From Actinoplanes sp. SE50/110 (GTDB taxonomy: Bacteria; Actinomycetota; Actinomycetes; Mycobacteriales; Micromonosporaceae), in contig NZ_LT827010.1 in the NCBI RefSeq assembly GCF_900119315.1, positions 3,381,001-3,445,000 on the forward strand: a stretch of 64,000 nt of DNA, given 5' to 3'. A model generated the notes under the pieces. It ran no database searches and was not told the DNA's origin. It worked only from the letters and a program-made list of their open reading frames with translations. Positions 21,001 through 31,011 of the stretch are shown in pieces (position 1 is the stretch's first letter; the number at the start of each line of letters is the position of its first letter). A program made the translations under genes and the position numbers.

Positions 21001-22663
21001 TCATGTAGCGGATCCGGTCGGCCGGGTACGCCGGGTCGATCGGCAGGAACGCCGCCCCCGCCTTGGTTACCGCCAGCTGGGCGACGACCCAGTGCACCGA
21101 GCGTGGGAAGGACAGGGCCACGATGTCCTCCGGCCCCACCCCCCGGCCGACCAGCCAGCGGGCCAGAGTGTCGGAGCGGGCGTCGAGTTCGGCGTACGTC
21201 AGGGTGACCTCGTCCCCGATCACCGCGGTGGCGTCCGGGGTGCGCGCCACCTGGACGGCGAACATCGCAGGCAGGGTGCGGGCCGGCAGCGGCGTGCCGG
21301 TGACGTTCCCGCCCGCCAGCACCAGGTCACGCTCGGCGGCGGTGAGCAGGTCGATCCGGCCGATCCGCCGGTCCGGTCCGGCGGCGACCGCGGCCGTCAT
21401 CCGGTCCAACCGGCCGGCCAGCGCCTGCACCGTCGCCCGGTCGAACACGTCCTCGGCGTACTCCAGCAGCACGCGCAGTCCGGCGGGCCGGCCGGCCGCG
21501 TCGGACTGTTCCTCGACATTGACGGTGAGGTCGAACTTGGCGACGCCGAGGCCGACCGGCTCGGTGCGGACCCGCAGGGCGGGCAGGTCGAGCTGGGCGA
21601 CGGCGTTGTTCTGCAGCAGCACCATCACCTGGAACAGCGGGGTACGGCCCGGGATCCGGGCCGGCGCCAGATCCTCCACCAGCATGTCGAACGGCACGTC
21701 CTGGTGGGCGAAGGCACCCAGGGCGGTCTCCCGGACCCGGGTCAGCAGCTCCCGGAAGGTCGGGTCGCCGGCGACGTCGGTGCGCAGCACCAGGGTGTTG
21801 ACGAAGAAGCCGACCAGATCCTCCAGCGCCTCGTCGGTACGGCCGGCCACCGCGGTGCCGAGCGGGATGTCGGTGCCGGCGCCGAGCCGGTGCAACAGGG
21901 CGGCGACCGCGGCCTGCACCACCATGAACAGGGTGCTGTCGGTCTGCGCGGCCAGCCGCAGCAGGTCGCGGTGCCGCTCGGCCGGCACGGTCAGGGCGAC
22001 CCGGCCGCCCCGGTGGGACGGTACCGCCGGATGGCGGCGGTCGACCGGCAGCGTGATCTCCGCGGGCAGCCCGGCCAGGGTCGTCCGCCAGTAGTCCATC
22101 TGCTCGGCCAGGATGCCGTGCTCCTCGCCGAGCAGTTCCCGCTGCCACAGGCTGTAGTCGGTGTACTGCACCGGGAGCTCGTCCCAGCCGGGCGACTGCC
22201 CGGTCCGCCGCGCCGCGTACGCCTCGGACAGGTCGCGCATCAGCGGCCCGGCCGACCAGCCGTCGCCGGCGATGTGGTGCAGGACGAGCAGCAGCACGTG
22301 TTCGTCCGGGCCGGTCGCGAACAGGCGGATCCGGATCGGCGGGTCGACGGCCAGGTCGAAGGGGCGGCGGCCGTCCTCGGCCAGCAGCTGTGGCAGGGTC
22401 GCGTCCGAGGTGTCCCGCGCGGTCAGGTCCACCGCCACCGCGCCCGGGTCCAGCACCCGTTGGACGGGCACGCCGTCGGGGGCCGGGAAGACGGTGCGCA
22501 GGCTCTCGTGCCGGGTGATCACGTCGCGCAGCGCGGCGCCGAGAGCGATGACGTCGAGCTCCCCGGTCAGCCGCAGCGCGAACGGCATGTTGTAGGTGGC
22601 GCCGCCGCCCTCCAGCCGGTTCAGGAACCACAGCCGTTGCTGGGCATAGGAGAGGGTGGTCAT
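12041..22663 (-). CDS. Three-module NRPS with terminal thioester reductase (C-A-T-C-A-T-C-A-T-R)
   Basis: The 3540-residue synthetase has condensation domains with HHIAGDG at about residues 128, 1178 and 2232. Adenylation cores ([10 protein letters not shown]) lie near 614, 1657 and 2721, and carrier-protein serines (GGHSLLA) near 996, 2049 and 3102. The C-terminal domain from about 3170 to 3540 is a short-chain reductase with TGATGFLG near 3175 and a YIQTKW (YxxxK) motif. It should release the chain as an aldehyde or alcohol instead of by a thioesterase. Pocket residues aligned by eye to GrsA read DAATVACVVK, DAYFLGVTFK and DAHTVAAVCK. The second is closest to branched-chain codes; the third has some likeness to aromatic codes. 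No epimerase domains are present. The A10 motif of the first module is NRKID rather than NGKID. The ATG overlaps the upstream NRPS stop and the stop overlaps the MFS start. Confidence 0.93.
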   Translation of the reverse strand: MTTLSYAQQRLWFLNRLEGGGATYNMPFALRLTGELDVIALGAALRDVITRHESLRTVFPAPDGVPVQRVLDPGAVAVDLTARDTSDATLPQLLAEDGRRPFDLAVDPPIRIRLFATGPDEHVLLLVLHHIAGDGWSAGPLMRDLSEAYAARRTGQSPGWDELPVQYTDYSLWQRELLGEEHGILAEQMDYWRTTLAGLPAEITLPVDRRHPAVPSHRGGRVALTVPAERHRDLLRLAAQTDSTLFMVVQAAVAALLHRLGAGTDIPLGTAVAGRTDEALEDLVGFFVNTLVLRTDVAGDPTFRELLTRVRETALGAFAHQDVPFDMLVEDLAPARIPGRTPLFQVMVLLQNNAVAQLDLPALRVRTEPVGLGVAKFDLTVNVEEQSDAAGRPAGLRVLLEYAEDVFDRATVQALAGRLDRMTAAVAAGPDRRIGRIDLLTAAERDLVLAGGNVTGTPLPARTLPAMFAVQVARTPDATAVIGDEVTLTYAELDARSDTLARWLVGRGVGPEDIVALSFPRSVHWVVAQLAVTKAGAAFLPIDPAYPADRIRYMIDDARPVLLWTVTETAATLPDLDVPVIPLDSSGFADQLTASPTDPITPAATPANTAYVIYTSGSTGRPKGVVVSHAGIAGLVHALTDRYGIDAGSRVLQFASPSFDAAVADVCPALLSGAALVVPSAQRLTVGAALAATIAETGVTHVTMPPAALAVLPEDALAGVHTLVVAGEAPSDEVVDRWSARLRMINCYGPTENTVVATNSRPLAPGHGPAPIGGPIAGTRTYVLDARLQPVPPGTAGELYLAGTALARGYLGRPDLTAQRFVACPWGPPGERMYRTGDLAQWNTDGQLTYLGRTDDQVKIRGYRIELGEITKVVTGHPGVQQAIVLAREDRPGDKRLVAYVTPTHGHHLQPTQIRAHAATALPEFMIPTVVVLDTMPLTTNRKIDKAALPAPDQLTTDGGRGPRTPAEHILCGLFAELLGVAAVGADDDFFALGGHSLLATRLVSRARAALGVELPVRAVFAAPTPARLAAAAEATAGTARPALRPMALPDPLPLSAAQRRLWFLNQLEGPNATYNVPYALRLTGDVDAGALRAALHDVVVRHESLRTVFPATGGEPRQVILDPADVTVRLTEKHITETGLRRELAHAAGVRFDLSQQPPLRAWLWHLGPAEQVFALVIHHIAGDGWSTAPLLGDLRTAYAARLAGTEPGWAPLPVSYADYTIWQRDLLGADSDPDSLLNRQLHYWTQALDGVPTELDLPFDRPHPAVASHQGGHIRLHLDAEVHRALLRVARQSDSTLHMVLQAAFAILLHRAGAGDDLPIGVAVAGRTDEALDDLVGFFVNTLVLRADLTGTPDFTELLARVRETALNAYAHQDVPFDRVVEKLAPARSAGRSPLVQVLLTVQHTAHADLGFPGLSGRAEPVALNVAKFDLLASFVEHGTGTEPEGLTGALEYAADVFDRSTAQALADRLTLILRTVAADPRARLDRIGALPADEHQRMLAAGDRSSPPPAGTVPQLFAAQAARTPDAPALWAGGTTMTYAELDARANRLAHRLIAAGTGPEVPVAVLMDRSPGLVVALLAILKAGGAYVPLLPGYPADRLSWIVAQAGATVLLVDPDLADTRFEHGATVLVHADEPGPGHAPDVRVHPDNLGYVMYTSGSTGRPKGVAVRHRDIVALAADHRWAGGAHDRVLCRSPHAFDASTYELWVPLLRGGTVVLAPPGEPDPRLLARTIADGRATAAFLTTALFNLMVEEGVEHLAGLREVLTGGEAASPRAMRRFLKNCPGTVLSHVYGPTEATTFATGYPMTDSVALPADDVPIGEPLDGMRAYVFDRHLQPVPAGVTGELYLAGAGLARGYAGRPDLTAERFVADPTGRTGERMYRTGDLVRWNTDGQLVFVGRADGQVKLRGFRIELGEIEAVLAAHHDVGQTVVVVREDRPGDRRLVGYVTPGRAGRPVSATEVRAYAVAHLPEFMVPAVVVPLDALPLTTNGKVDRAALPVPDPAASGTGRAPRDETEAILCGLFADLLGVPTAGIDDDFFSLGGHSLLAVRLTARVRTALGAELAVRDVFAAATPARLAALVAAARGATRPPLVASVRPARPPLAAAQRRLWFLHQVEGPSATYNMPVVLRLDGVLDPAALRAALDDLTARHETLRTVFADDGGVAYQRVLDPAQGRMPMTTLRVAASGLPAALADATGHRFDLATEVPARAWLFEVGPREHVLAVVLHHIAGDGWSTAPLLRDLGQAYTARALGRTPDRGALPVQYVDYTLWQEALLGTRDDPGSLISGQTEYWRTALAGAPDELALPTDRPRPAVPSHRGGHVPFTLDDRLHRAMAELARHHDATLHMVLHAAFAVLLHRLGAGDDLPIGAPVAGRADEALDDLVGFFVNTVVLRTDLSGDPTFADLLGRVRETALDAYTNADVPFDHLVERLAPNRSLARQPLFQVMCVLQNNATGDPDFGGLRVRREAGGPPVAKFDLTATFAERTGEQGGPDGITGVLEYAADLFDPGTAAALADRLVTVIETVVAEPERRIGRVQVLTGAERERVLVTWNDRQAPVRPGTIGELFAAQVARTPDATAVIGDEVTLTYAELDARSDTLARWLVGRGVGPEDIVALSFPRSVHWVVAMLAVTKSGAAFLPIDPAYPADRIRYMIDDARPVLLWTVTETAATLPDLDVPVIPLDSPGFADQLTASPTDPITPAATPANTAYVIYTSGSTGRPKGVVVSHAGIASLAATTGDLYRTGPDSRVLQFVSPSFDAFIHDVCPTLFCGAALVMPSAERLTVGGPLATTIAETGVTQVTLPPAAIATLPAEALDGVEALVTAGETASAEVVDRWSTGRRLYNAYGPTETTVCAAISTPLRAGVWPPPIGAPVLNSRAYVLDARLQPVAPGATGELYVAGTGVARGYLGRPDLTAQRFVACPWGPPGERMYRTGDLARWNTDGQLTYLGRTDDQVKIRGYRIELGEITKVVTGHPGVQQAIVLAREDRPGDKRLVAYVTPTHGHHLQPTQIRAHAATALPEFMIPTVVVLDTMPVTSNGKIDKAALPAPNLDVRPGRAARDAREETLCRLFAEALGVPEVGIDDDFFALGGHSLLATRLTARIRDTITEHVSVRDVFQSRTVAALAETLAGVTRSAGAALTADARLDPAIVVGGPHRRAEPGRILLTGATGFLGAFLLAELLRAHPDARIDCLVRAGDEVAAMHRIEHSLRRYLLWDDADRTRICAVPGDLEQPRLGLSRDRFDELAASVDVVYHNGARVHLADPYQRMRAANVDATTDVIRLAARRGIPLHYVSTTSVLYSTTDTPPLLTEDRHVPADQVPANGYIQTKWVAEELVREAGRRGLPVAIYRPSRISGATATGATGDGDAFWNMVRACVEIGAAPDRGRLADVDLVPVDYVAAALVRLSHTVDLDGTAYHLVNPVHTRPADVFAAVRAAGYPIRGLSGAEWVAALTDAARTAAPGSSIPGVALLHGGTSGESLGTEPRFDDSNTPRGLTGSGIQCPIVGPDTLRRCVRFFASTGFLPEERS
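13490..13925. repeat. Long direct repeat copy R1a in NRPS module 5
   Basis: This segment encodes the C-terminal subdomain of the fifth adenylation domain. It is nearly identical to 19811-20246 at a constant offset of 6321 bases, with only scattered mismatches. In the coding direction it uses codons such as GAA, AAA, CAA and CTA far more than its surroundings. Confidence 0.9.
14448..14944. repeat. Long direct repeat copy R2a in NRPS module 5
   Basis: This segment encodes the N-terminal part of the fifth adenylation domain up to the [10 protein letters not shown] core. It is nearly identical to 20769-21265 at the same 6321-base offset. The 13926-14447 interval between R1a and R2a, which carries the substrate pocket, is clearly diverged from its counterpart. 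Confidence 0.9.
19811..20246. repeat. Long direct repeat copy R1b in NRPS module 3
   Basis: This is the partner of 13490-13925, in the C-terminal subdomain of the third adenylation domain. It shows the same A-ending codon preference, unlike the flanking condensation and carrier domains. Confidence 0.9.
20769..21265. repeat. Long direct repeat copy R2b in NRPS module 3
   Basis: This is the partner of 14448-14944. Identity stops sharply at both ends: toward the condensation-adenylation linker (after about 21265) and at the start of the pocket region (before about 20769). Confidence 0.9.
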
Positions 22664-25600
22664 GAGGCGTCCTCTTTCTTCGCCATGCGGCGCAGGGCCG
22701 GCCGGGCGGGACGGGCGGTGGTCAGTCGTTCGCCGATCCGGGCGGGGGTGCGCGCGGTGAACAGATCACGGATGGTCAGGTCGGCGCGCAGCGCGGCGCG
22801 GATCCGGCTGATCAGCCGGGTGGCCAGCAGCGAGTGTCCGCCCAGCTGGAAGAAGTCGTCGTCGATGCCCACCTCCGGTACGCCCAGCAGCTCGGCGAAG
22901 AGCGCACACAGCACTTCCTCGCGGGCGTCCCGGGGTGCCCGGCCGGGGGCGGCGACGGTGTTCGGCGCGGGCAGTGCCGCTTTGTCGATCTTGCCGTTGG
23001 CGGTCAGCGGCATGGCGTCGAGGACGACGACCGCCGGAACCATGTGCCCGGGCAACTCCGCGGCCAGTTTGTCCCGCAGGGTCTGCGGATCGAGGGTCCG
23101 GCCGGCGGCCTCGGTCACGTAGGCCGCCAGGGTCTTCTCGCCGGGGCGGTCCTCGCGGGCCACCACGATCGCCTGCCGCACGCCGGACTGGCCGGCGACC
23201 ACCCCGGTGATCTCCCCGAGTTCGATGCGGAACCCGCGGATCTTGACCTGGTCGTCGGTCCGGCCGAGGAACAGCAGTTGACCGTCCCCGGTCCATTTCA
23301 CCAGATCGCCCGTCCGGTACATCCGTTCACCGGCGGCGCCCCACGGGCACGCCACGAACCGCTCGGCGGTCATCGCGGGACGGCGCAGGTAACCGCGGGC
23401 CAGCCCGGCACCGGCCACGTACAGCTCGCCGGGCACCCCGGGCGGCACCGGTACGAGCCGGGCGTCCAGCACGTACACCCGGGTGCCGGTGATCGGCCCG
23501 CCGATCGGCGCGGGCCGGTCCCGCGGCGTCAGCGGACGGCTGACCGTCGCGCATACCGTGGTCTCCGTCGGCCCGTACGCGTTGACCATCGTCCGGCCGG
23601 GGGACCAGCGCTGCACGACCTCGGCGGCCGGCGACTCGCCCGCCACCCCCAGCGTCCGGACCCCGGCCAGCGCGTCGCCGGGCAGGACGGCGAGGGCCGC
23701 CGGCGGCAGGGTCAGGTGCGTCACGCCGGCCTCGGCGATCGTCGCCGCCAACGGCGCCCCGACGGTGAGCCGGTCGGCCGACGGCACCACGAGCGCCGCA
23801 CCGGACAGCAGTGCCGGGCAGATCTCCCAGACGGCCGCGTCGAAGCTGGGCGACGCGAACTGCAGGACCCGGCTGGTGCCGTCGAGGCCGAAGCGGGCGG
23901 CCTTGGCCACCGCCAGGCTGGCGATGCCGGTGTGGGTGACCGCCACGCCCTTGGGCCGGCCGGTGGAGCCGGAGGTGTAGATGACGTACAGGGTGTTGGC
24001 CGGCGTGGCCGGGCAGGGCGGCAGCGTGTCCGGCAACGCCGGCAGCGCGGTGGCGATCTCCTCGCCGTCCAGTGCCGTGACGGGCGCCGCGAGAGCCGGC
24101 AGGCCGCCTTCGGTGGCGGTCACCGTCAGCACCATCCGGGGCCGGGCGTCCTCGACCATGTAGCGGATCCGCGCGGCCGGGTAGGTGGGGTCGATCGGCA
24201 GGAACGCCGCACCGGCCTTGGCCACCGCGAGGATCGCCGTCACCCACCGCACGCCGCGGGGGAACGACAGTGCCACGATGTCCTCGGGCCCGATCCCCGC
24301 CGCGATCAGCCACCGGGCCAGCCGGTTCGCCCGGGCGTCGAGCGCGGCGTACGTGAGGGTGACGTCGTCGCCGATCACCGCCGTCGCGTCCGGGGTACGA
24401 GCCACCTGCGCCGCGAACAGCGCGGCCAGGGTGCCGTCCGGCACCGCGGTGGCGGTGGCGTTCCCGTCGACCAGCATGCGCTGCCGCTCGGCCGGGTCGA
24501 GCACGTCCAGCCGGCCGATCCGCTGCTCCGGTTCGGCGGCGACCTGCCGCAGCAACCGCAGCAGCCGCTCGGCGAGCGCCTGCCCGCTCCGCCGGTCGAG
24601 CACGTCGGTGGCGTACTCCAGCCGGCCGTCCAGCCCGGCCGGCTGACCGGCGGCGCCGACGTGCTCGACGATGGTCGCGGTCAGGTCGAACTTGGCGACG
24701 TCGAGGTGCACCGGGTGTGCCTCGGCGTGCACGCCCGGCAGGCTGAGCGCGACGTCGGCCGCACGTTGCAGCGTCACCATGACCTGCACCAGCGGCTGCC
24801 GGGCGGTGGACCGGTCGGGGACCAGCGCCTCCACCAGCCGGTCGAACGGCAGGTCCTGGTGGGCGAAGGCGTCCAGGTCGTGGTCACGGACCCGGTCGAG
24901 CAGCGCACCGAAGCCGGGGTCGCCGGACAGGTCGGTCCGCAGGGCCAGGGTGTTGACGAAGAAGCCGACCAGGTCGTCCAGCTCCTCGTCGGCCCGGCCG
25001 GCGACCGGGGTGCCGATCACGATGTCGTCCCCGGCGCCGACGCGGTGCAGCAGAACGGCGAACGCCGCGTGCAGCACCATGAACAGGGTCGCGTCGTGGT
25101 CGTGGGCCAGGCGCAGCAGGTCCCGGTGCAGCTGCGCCGGGACGGTGAACGGCACCTGGCCGCCGACCCCGGACCGCTCGACCGGGTAGGGCCGGTCGGT
25201 CGGCAGCTCCAGATGCTGCGGCGCACCGGCGAGGGCGGTACGCCAGAAGGCGAGCTGCCGGCTCAGCAGGCTGTCCGGGTCGTCGATCGTGCCCAGCAGT
25301 CGCGACTGCCACAGCGCATAGTCGGTGTACTGCACGGGCAGCGGAGGCCACGCGGGACCGGTGCCGCCGAGCCGGGCGGCGTACGCGGTCGACAGGTCCC
25401 GCATGAGCGGCGCCAGGGACCAGCCGTCGGCCGCGACGTGGTTCAGCACCATCAGCAGCAGGTGCTCGTCGGGGCCGAGCACACCCAGGTGGACCCGGAT
25501 CGGCAGGTCCCGGGACAGGTCGAACGGGAGGTGCGCGGCCCGGCTCAACCACTGCCCAGGATCACCGGCCGGCCGGCTGATCTCGGGCGTTGCCCGGTCC

Positions 25601-28600
25601 GCGGGCAGGATCACCTGGTGGGGGACGCCGTCGGGGGCGGCGAACACGGTGCGCAGACTCTCGTGGCGGCCCACCACGTCGGTCAGCGCGGCCCGTAGAG
25701 CCGCGACGTCGAGCGGGCCGGTCAGCCGCAGCGCGTACGGCATGTTGTAGGTCGCACCGGGGCCCTGCAACCGGTGCAGAAACCACAGTCGTCGCTGGGC
25801 CGCGGACAGCGGCGGTGCCTCCGGCCGGGGCACCGGGCGCAACGGTGGCCGCGGACCGCGGCGGGAGCCGGCCACCAGCTCGGCGAGCCGGGCCGGGGTG
25901 GGGGCGGCGAACAGCTCCCGCAGGGACACCTCGGCGCGCAGCACGGTCCGGATCCGGCCCAGCAGCCGGGTGGCCAGCAGCGAGTGTCCGCCCAGCGCGA
26001 AGAAGTCGTCGCCGGGCCCGACCGAGGGCACGCCCAGCAGCTGCGCGAAGAGTCGGCAGAGCAGCTCCTCCCGGTCGTCGCGCGGCGTGCGGGCCGGCTC
26101 GCCGGCGGCGGACCAGTCCGGTGCGGGCAGCGACTGCCGGTCGAGCTTGCCGTTGGGGGTCAGCGGTATCCGGTCGACGACCACGACGGCGGCGGGCACC
26201 ATGTGCGCCGGCAGCGTGGCGGCGGCCCGCGCGCGCACGTCGGCGGGGGCGGCATCGCCGACGACGTAGGCGACCAGCCGCCGGTCACCACCGCGATCCT
26301 CCCGGACCGTGGCGACCGCCTGCCGGACCCCCGGGTGCTCGCTCAGCACGGCCTCGATCTCGCCGAGCTCGATCCGGAAGCCGCGCAGCTTCACCTGGTC
26401 GTCGGCCCGGCCGGCGAACACCAGCCGGCCGTCCGACGTCCAGCGGGCCAGATCGCCGGTGCGGTACATGCGGGTTCCCGGCGCACCGAAGGGGCAGGCC
26501 ACGAACCGTCCGGCGGTCAGCGCGGGGCGTCGCAGGTAGCCGCGGGCCAGCCCGGCCCCGGTCAGATACAGCTCGCCCACGGCGTTCGGCGGCACCGGCC
26601 GCAACCGGGTGTCCAGGACGTACGCCCGGGTGCCGGTGATCGGCGTGCCGATCGGCACCGGGCCGCCGGGGGTCAGCGGCCCGCTCAGGGTCGCGGTGAC
26701 GGTGTTCTCCGTCGGTCCGTAAACGTTGATCATGCGGCGGCCGGTGTGCCACCGGGCGACCAGGCTCTCCGGCAGGGCCTCGCCGGCGACCGCCAGCACG
26801 CGGATCCCGTCGAGGGCGTCGCCGGGCAGGACGGCGAGCGCGGCCGGTGGCAGCTTCAGGTGTGTCACGCCCCGCTCGGCGACGGTCGCCGCCAGCGGAG
26901 GTCCGACGGTGAGGCGGTCCGCCGAGGGAGTCACCAGGGTGGCGCCGGCGAGCAGGGTCACCCAGATGTCGGACTGGGCGGCGTCGAAGCTCGGCGACGC
27001 GAACTGCAGCATCCGGTCCCCGGGTCGCACGCACAGCCGCTCACCCTGCGCGGCGGCCAGGCCGGCCAGACCTCGGTGGGTGACCGCGACGCCCTTGGGC
27101 CGTCCGGTCGAACCGGACGTGTAGATCACGTATGCGGTGTTGTCGGCACCGGCCGGCCGTGCCGGTGCCGGCCTCGCCGGGGGTGCGGCGGGGTCGGCGG
27201 GGTCGGCGGAGTCGAGGATCATCACCGGGACACCGGCGCACGGCACGGTGGCCGCGGTCTCCGCGCTGGACAGCAGCAGTACGGGGCGCGCGTCGGTCAG
27301 CATGTAGCGGATGCGGTCGGCGGGATACGCCGGGTCGATCGGCAGGTAGGCGGCGCCGGTCTTGGTGACGGCGAGCATGGCGGTCACCCAGTGCACCGAG
27401 CGCGGAAACGCCAGCGCCACCAGGTCCTCGGCACCCACGCCCCGGGCCAGCAGCGACCGGGCGAGCCGGTCGGTCACCGCGTCCAACTGCGCGTAGGTCA
27501 GCGTGGTGTCGTCGCCCACCAGGGCGGGCGCCTGCGGCGTACGGGTGACCTGGGCGGCGAAGAGCTCGGCGAGCGTGGCCGCCTCGATGGCGGGGCCCGG
27601 GCCGGCCCAGCGCGCCGTCGCCGCCCGATCGGCGTCGGTCAGCAGGTCGAGCCGCGCCGGCTCGACCGGTGGGTCCGCGGTGGCGAACCGGGTCAGGAAG
27701 GCCAGGAACCGGTCCCGGTGGCCCACCACGTCCGGCGCGGAGTACCGCCGAGGGTTGGCATCGAAGTCCACCCGGTAGTCCTCGCCGTCCCGCCGGTCCC
27801 AGACCAGCATCGCGAGGTCCTCGGGAAAACCACCGGCCAGGTTGTACGCGCGGGCGCGGGCGTCGCCGAAGCTCACCCCGTACGCGAAACTCATGACGTT
27901 GGCCCGGGAGGCGATCAGCTCGGCGCCCGGTGACCGGTCCCGGCGGAGGTCCTCCACCCGGTAGTTCTGATGCGCGAGCACGATCCGGGCCTGCGCGGCG
28001 ACCTGCTCGACGAGGGCGGTGACGCCGACCCCGGAATCCACCCGCACCCGCAGCGGCAGCAGGTTCGACACCATCGCGGGGGTGACCCGGTCGTGCGGAT
28101 CGCGGCGCGCGGCCGCGGGCAGCCCCACGACGACCTCCCGCTCGCCGGTCATCCGGTGCAGGTAGGCGGCCCAGGCGGCGACGACCACCAGCGGCCAGCG
28201 AGTCCCGCAGGCCTCGGCCCTCTCGGTCAGCAGGCGGGCGGTCGCCCCGTCGATCCACCCGGAGCGGCGGAGCACCGGTCCGGCCGGTGCCGGCTGCGCG
28301 TGGGCCAGGCCGCGCGGCTGCGGGCAGTCCCGCAGGTAGTCGGCCCAGAACTGCTGGTCCTGCGTGCGCCGCGGCGATTCCTGGTAGGCCCGGTCGCGGG
28401 CCACCAGATCGGACAGTCGCCCGAACGGACACGCGGGCACCGCGGTGCCCGCGTGCAGTGCCGTGTAGACCTCGGCCACCCGGCGGGTGATGAGGCCCAT
28501 CCCGAAACCGTCCAGGACCAGGTGGTGGTAGCTGGACCACCACAGGTGACGCCCGGGGGACAGGCGCAGCAGCGCGTACCGGAACACCCGGCCCGCCTCC

Positions 28601-28950
28601 GGCTCGAAGGGCCGGTCGAGATCGGTGCGCATCCACCGCATCGCGGCCTCGAAGGGGTCGGCCTCGTCACTGAGGTCGTCCACCGTGAGCCGCCAGGGCG
28701 CCGCCGCGCCGGTCTGCTGGTGCACCTCGCCGTCGGGCGTCGCGGTGAAGCGGACGGTCAGGCAGTCCGCCTCGTCGACGGTGCGGCGCAGGGCGGCTTC
28801 GAACACGTCGGTCCGGATCGGGCCGGTGATGTCCAGGTACTCGCCGATGGTGTGCATCCGGCTGTCGGACGCCAGCTGCCGGGCGTACCAGATGCCGCGC
28901 TGGGCGGCGGTCAGGGGAATCGTCATGACGGGAGGGGAATCGGCCGGCAC
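22660..28950 (-). CDS. Two-module NRPS, assembly-line start (C-A-T-C-A-T)
   Basis: The 2096-residue protein opens with an EntF-like condensation domain (HHLVLDG near residue 140) before the first adenylation domain (core near 609) and carrier (serine near 988). The second module has a condensation domain whose usual HHxxxDG reads NHVAADG near 1168, an adenylation domain (core near 1656) and a carrier (serine near 2038). Pocket residues read by eye are DASKAAVVTK and DAWTGAAVCK; the second resembles Phe-type codes, the first is not recognised. A leading condensation domain implies an acyl or aryl starter delivered from elsewhere. The GTG at 28950 is the longest start; the ATG at 28926, just before [10 protein letters not shown], is also plausible. 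The stop overlaps the next NRPS start (ATGA). Confidence 0.93.
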   Translation of the reverse strand: MPADSPPVMTIPLTAAQRGIWYARQLASDSRMHTIGEYLDITGPIRTDVFEAALRRTVDEADCLTVRFTATPDGEVHQQTGAAAPWRLTVDDLSDEADPFEAAMRWMRTDLDRPFEPEAGRVFRYALLRLSPGRHLWWSSYHHLVLDGFGMGLITRRVAEVYTALHAGTAVPACPFGRLSDLVARDRAYQESPRRTQDQQFWADYLRDCPQPRGLAHAQPAPAGPVLRRSGWIDGATARLLTERAEACGTRWPLVVVAAWAAYLHRMTGEREVVVGLPAAARRDPHDRVTPAMVSNLLPLRVRVDSGVGVTALVEQVAAQARIVLAHQNYRVEDLRRDRSPGAELIASRANVMSFAYGVSFGDARARAYNLAGGFPEDLAMLVWDRRDGEDYRVDFDANPRRYSAPDVVGHRDRFLAFLTRFATADPPVEPARLDLLTDADRAATARWAGPGPAIEAATLAELFAAQVTRTPQAPALVGDDTTLTYAQLDAVTDRLARSLLARGVGAEDLVALAFPRSVHWVTAMLAVTKTGAAYLPIDPAYPADRIRYMLTDARPVLLLSSAETAATVPCAGVPVMILDSADPADPAAPPARPAPARPAGADNTAYVIYTSGSTGRPKGVAVTHRGLAGLAAAQGERLCVRPGDRMLQFASPSFDAAQSDIWVTLLAGATLVTPSADRLTVGPPLAATVAERGVTHLKLPPAALAVLPGDALDGIRVLAVAGEALPESLVARWHTGRRMINVYGPTENTVTATLSGPLTPGGPVPIGTPITGTRAYVLDTRLRPVPPNAVGELYLTGAGLARGYLRRPALTAGRFVACPFGAPGTRMYRTGDLARWTSDGRLVFAGRADDQVKLRGFRIELGEIEAVLSEHPGVRQAVATVREDRGGDRRLVAYVVGDAAPADVRARAAATLPAHMVPAAVVVVDRIPLTPNGKLDRQSLPAPDWSAAGEPARTPRDDREELLCRLFAQLLGVPSVGPGDDFFALGGHSLLATRLLGRIRTVLRAEVSLRELFAAPTPARLAELVAGSRRGPRPPLRPVPRPEAPPLSAAQRRLWFLHRLQGPGATYNMPYALRLTGPLDVAALRAALTDVVGRHESLRTVFAAPDGVPHQVILPADRATPEISRPAGDPGQWLSRAAHLPFDLSRDLPIRVHLGVLGPDEHLLLMVLNHVAADGWSLAPLMRDLSTAYAARLGGTGPAWPPLPVQYTDYALWQSRLLGTIDDPDSLLSRQLAFWRTALAGAPQHLELPTDRPYPVERSGVGGQVPFTVPAQLHRDLLRLAHDHDATLFMVLHAAFAVLLHRVGAGDDIVIGTPVAGRADEELDDLVGFFVNTLALRTDLSGDPGFGALLDRVRDHDLDAFAHQDLPFDRLVEALVPDRSTARQPLVQVMVTLQRAADVALSLPGVHAEAHPVHLDVAKFDLTATIVEHVGAAGQPAGLDGRLEYATDVLDRRSGQALAERLLRLLRQVAAEPEQRIGRLDVLDPAERQRMLVDGNATATAVPDGTLAALFAAQVARTPDATAVIGDDVTLTYAALDARANRLARWLIAAGIGPEDIVALSFPRGVRWVTAILAVAKAGAAFLPIDPTYPAARIRYMVEDARPRMVLTVTATEGGLPALAAPVTALDGEEIATALPALPDTLPPCPATPANTLYVIYTSGSTGRPKGVAVTHTGIASLAVAKAARFGLDGTSRVLQFASPSFDAAVWEICPALLSGAALVVPSADRLTVGAPLAATIAEAGVTHLTLPPAALAVLPGDALAGVRTLGVAGESPAAEVVQRWSPGRTMVNAYGPTETTVCATVSRPLTPRDRPAPIGGPITGTRVYVLDARLVPVPPGVPGELYVAGAGLARGYLRRPAMTAERFVACPWGAAGERMYRTGDLVKWTGDGQLLFLGRTDDQVKIRGFRIELGEITGVVAGQSGVRQAIVVAREDRPGEKTLAAYVTEAAGRTLDPQTLRDKLAAELPGHMVPAVVVLDAMPLTANGKIDKAALPAPNTVAAPGRAPRDAREEVLCALFAELLGVPEVGIDDDFFQLGGHSLLATRLISRIRAALRADLTIRDLFTARTPARIGERLTTARPARPALRRMAKKEDAS

Positions 28951-28962
28951 GGTGGTGACCCG

Positions 28963-29166
28963 TCAGCCCATCGCCTCGATCAGACTCTTCGGACGCATGT
29001 CCGTCCAGTGCTCGTTGACGTAGTCGACGCAGTCCTGACGGGAAGCGGCGGCCTTGGCGATTGTCCAGCCGGCGGGAATGTCGGCGAATTCCGGCCACAA
29101 CGAATACTGGCCCTCGTCGTTGATCAGTACGAGATAGGTGCCGTGCTCATCCTCAAAAGGATTCAT
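28963..29166 (-). CDS. mbtH: MbtH-like NRPS adenylation partner
   Basis: The 67-residue protein has the family landmarks in order: NPFED at the N-terminus, SLWP, PAGW and [12 protein letters not shown]. MbtH-like proteins bind adenylation domains and are needed for their folding or activity. A good ribosome site (AGAGGAA) precedes the ATG at 29166. It is the first gene of the minus-strand NRPS operon, 12 bases upstream of the synthetase GTG, which makes it the expected partner of the five adenylation domains here. Confidence 0.95.
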   Translation of the reverse strand: MNPFEDEHGTYLVLINDEGQYSLWPEFADIPAGWTIAKAAASRQDCVDYVNEHWTDMRPKSLIEAMG

Positions 29167-29670
29167 GACCGTTCCTCTGCTTCGTCTCGTGGGTGGCCGA
29201 GAACTGCGGCGCCGGCTCGTGACAGGCGACGGGGCGCGACACTAACAGCCGAGCCATCCGAGCGAACCGCTCCTAATCGGACATTTGAGTTTGCCCAGCC
29301 GTGGCGCAGCGGCGTGAGATGAGCCACACGGTGGCAATCATGAATGGCTTGATCTGGCCGACCAGCGAATTAACACGACAGCAATAACAGCAAAATATGC
29401 GAGCTTAACGACCGCTAATGTGACGGTGCACGCGTTTGATGCGGTGCGCCGAATAGAAATTCACGGGTGAAAAAGGGCGGGGCCGCGCCGACGGAAAAGC
29501 AGGGGGAATCGGCCGGCCGGCGCCCGGCCGGCCCGGGAGCGCGCGCCGCCGTCGGCGAGGCGGAGTGAGAACTCTGCCATCTGGTTTGTCTCAGTTCACA
29601 AAGTTACCTTCCGGTAACAGCGGCCGCCCCACCCACCGAACGGGCGGTTACGCGCCGAGGAGGACCGGAC
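29167..29670. promoter_or_regulatory. Divergent control region between mbtH-NRPS operon and secreted lipase
   Basis: This 504-bp gap holds no supported gene. The stretch 29325-29480 is clearly AT-richer than the rest of the window (for example around ATTAACACG and CAAAATATG), as expected for an upstream regulatory region. A GC-rich palindromic patch lies at about 29508-29536. Near the lipase end there is an inverted repeat GTTACC-TTCC-GGTAAC (29603-29618), a candidate operator. I cannot place -35/-10 boxes reliably. Confidence 0.55.
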
Positions 29671-31008
29671 ATGTCCCTGCGTACCCGCATTTCCGCAGCT
29701 CTATTGGCTGCGACACTCACCGGAGCCGGCTGGGCCGGGACGCCGCTGCCCGCCGATGCCGCCGCCGGCGGCACGTCCCGCGGTGTAACAATTCCCGATT
29801 TTTACACCCCGCCGGCGACCCTGCCGGCCGCTGACGGCGCCCTGGTGCGGACCGAGCCGCTCCCGCTGGCGCTCTCGCTGCCCGGCATCACCGGCCCGCT
29901 GCCCGGCACCGCGACGCGCATCATGTACAAGTCCACCGACTCCACCGGGCACCCGGTCGCGATCACCGGTGCCTACGTCGAGCCGTCCGCCGCCTGGAAC
30001 GGCCCCGGGCCCCGCCCCCTGGTGGTCCTCGCCCCGGGCACCATGGGGCAGGGTGACCAGTGCTCCACCTCGCTGGCCCTGCAGCGCGGCCTGATCATCG
30101 GCACGGAGGACAACCAGTTCACCGTCTCGATCGGCTACGAGGTGCTGGCCATGTACCGGATGCTCGCCAAGGGCATCGCGGTCGTCCAGACCGACTACGC
30201 GGGTCTGGGCACCACCGACCGCCTGCACACCTACGTCAACCGGGTCGACGAGGGCCATGCGGTGCTGGACGCCGCCCGGGCGGCCCGGGCCCTGCCGGCC
30301 ACCTCACTGTCGGCGAGGTCGCTGATCGGCCTCTACGGTTACAGCCAGGGCGGCGGCGCGGTCGCCTCGGCCGCCGAGCTGCAGTCCAGCTACGCGCCGG
30401 ACGTGCAGCTCACCGCCACCTACTCCGGCGCCCCGCCGGCGAACCTGGCCGCGGTCACCGCCGCCATCGACGGCAGTGAGCTGGTCGGCGCGCTCGGCTG
30501 GTCGATCAACGGGTTCGTCCAGTCCGATCCGGAGTTGCGGCCGCTGCTGGACCGGTATCTGAGCGACAGCGGCCGCGCCGTGCTGAAGAACCTGTCCACC
30601 ATGTGTGTCGGCGACGCCATCCTCGGCTATGCGACGAAGCGCAGCACGTCGTGGACGACCGGCGGCCAGTCGCTCGCCGACATCGTGGCCGCCGAGCCGG
30701 TGCTCAAGGCCTTCCTTGCCGAGCAGCTGATCGGCACCCGCAAGCCGGCCGGCGCGGTCCGGATCGCCACCGGCGTCAGCGACAACCTGGTCCCGCACGG
30801 CCAGGCCCGTACGATGGCGGCGAACTGGTGCTCACGCGGGGGCAACGTCGCTTACGCCCCGGTGGTCCTGGCCCCGACGATCAGCCCGCTGATCAACCAC
30901 TTCGGCCCGCTGCTGGTCGACCAGGGCCCGGCCGTCGACTGGCTGGCCCTGCGTCTGGCCGGTGTCCCGTCGATCCCCACCTGCGCGATCCTGCCGATCC
31001 AACCTTAG
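29671..31008 (+). CDS. Secreted lipase of the secretory-lipase (LIP) alpha/beta-hydrolase family
   Basis: The 445-residue protein has a signal peptide (RTRISAALLAATLTGAGWAG, cleavage near ADA at about residue 30). The nucleophile elbow is GYSQGG with Ser225. The segment PLVVLAPGTMGQGDQCSTS and the long cap region with paired cysteines match secretory lipases of actinomycetes and fungi. A likely Asp/His pair lies in the C-terminal third (GVSDNLVPHGQA and INHFGP). The ribosome site GAGGAGG at 29657-29663 fixes the ATG. It is divergent from the NRPS operon, and its stop is only 3 bases from that of the convergent gene at 31012. A link to the peptide pathway is not shown; it may be a general extracellular esterase. 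Confidence 0.87.
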   Translation: MSLRTRISAALLAATLTGAGWAGTPLPADAAAGGTSRGVTIPDFYTPPATLPAADGALVRTEPLPLALSLPGITGPLPGTATRIMYKSTDSTGHPVAITGAYVEPSAAWNGPGPRPLVVLAPGTMGQGDQCSTSLALQRGLIIGTEDNQFTVSIGYEVLAMYRMLAKGIAVVQTDYAGLGTTDRLHTYVNRVDEGHAVLDAARAARALPATSLSARSLIGLYGYSQGGGAVASAAELQSSYAPDVQLTATYSGAPPANLAAVTAAIDGSELVGALGWSINGFVQSDPELRPLLDRYLSDSGRAVLKNLSTMCVGDAILGYATKRSTSWTTGGQSLADIVAAEPVLKAFLAEQLIGTRKPAGAVRIATGVSDNLVPHGQARTMAANWCSRGGNVAYAPVVLAPTISPLINHFGPLLVDQGPAVDWLALRLAGVPSIPTCAILPIQP

Positions 31009-31011
31009 GAC

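Noticed and set aside
13490..21265. Insertion-sequence or mobile-element duplication
   Set aside because: The duplicated blocks are adenylation-domain coding sequence in frame at a constant offset, with no transposase or terminal repeats. Domain homology plus gene conversion explains it better.
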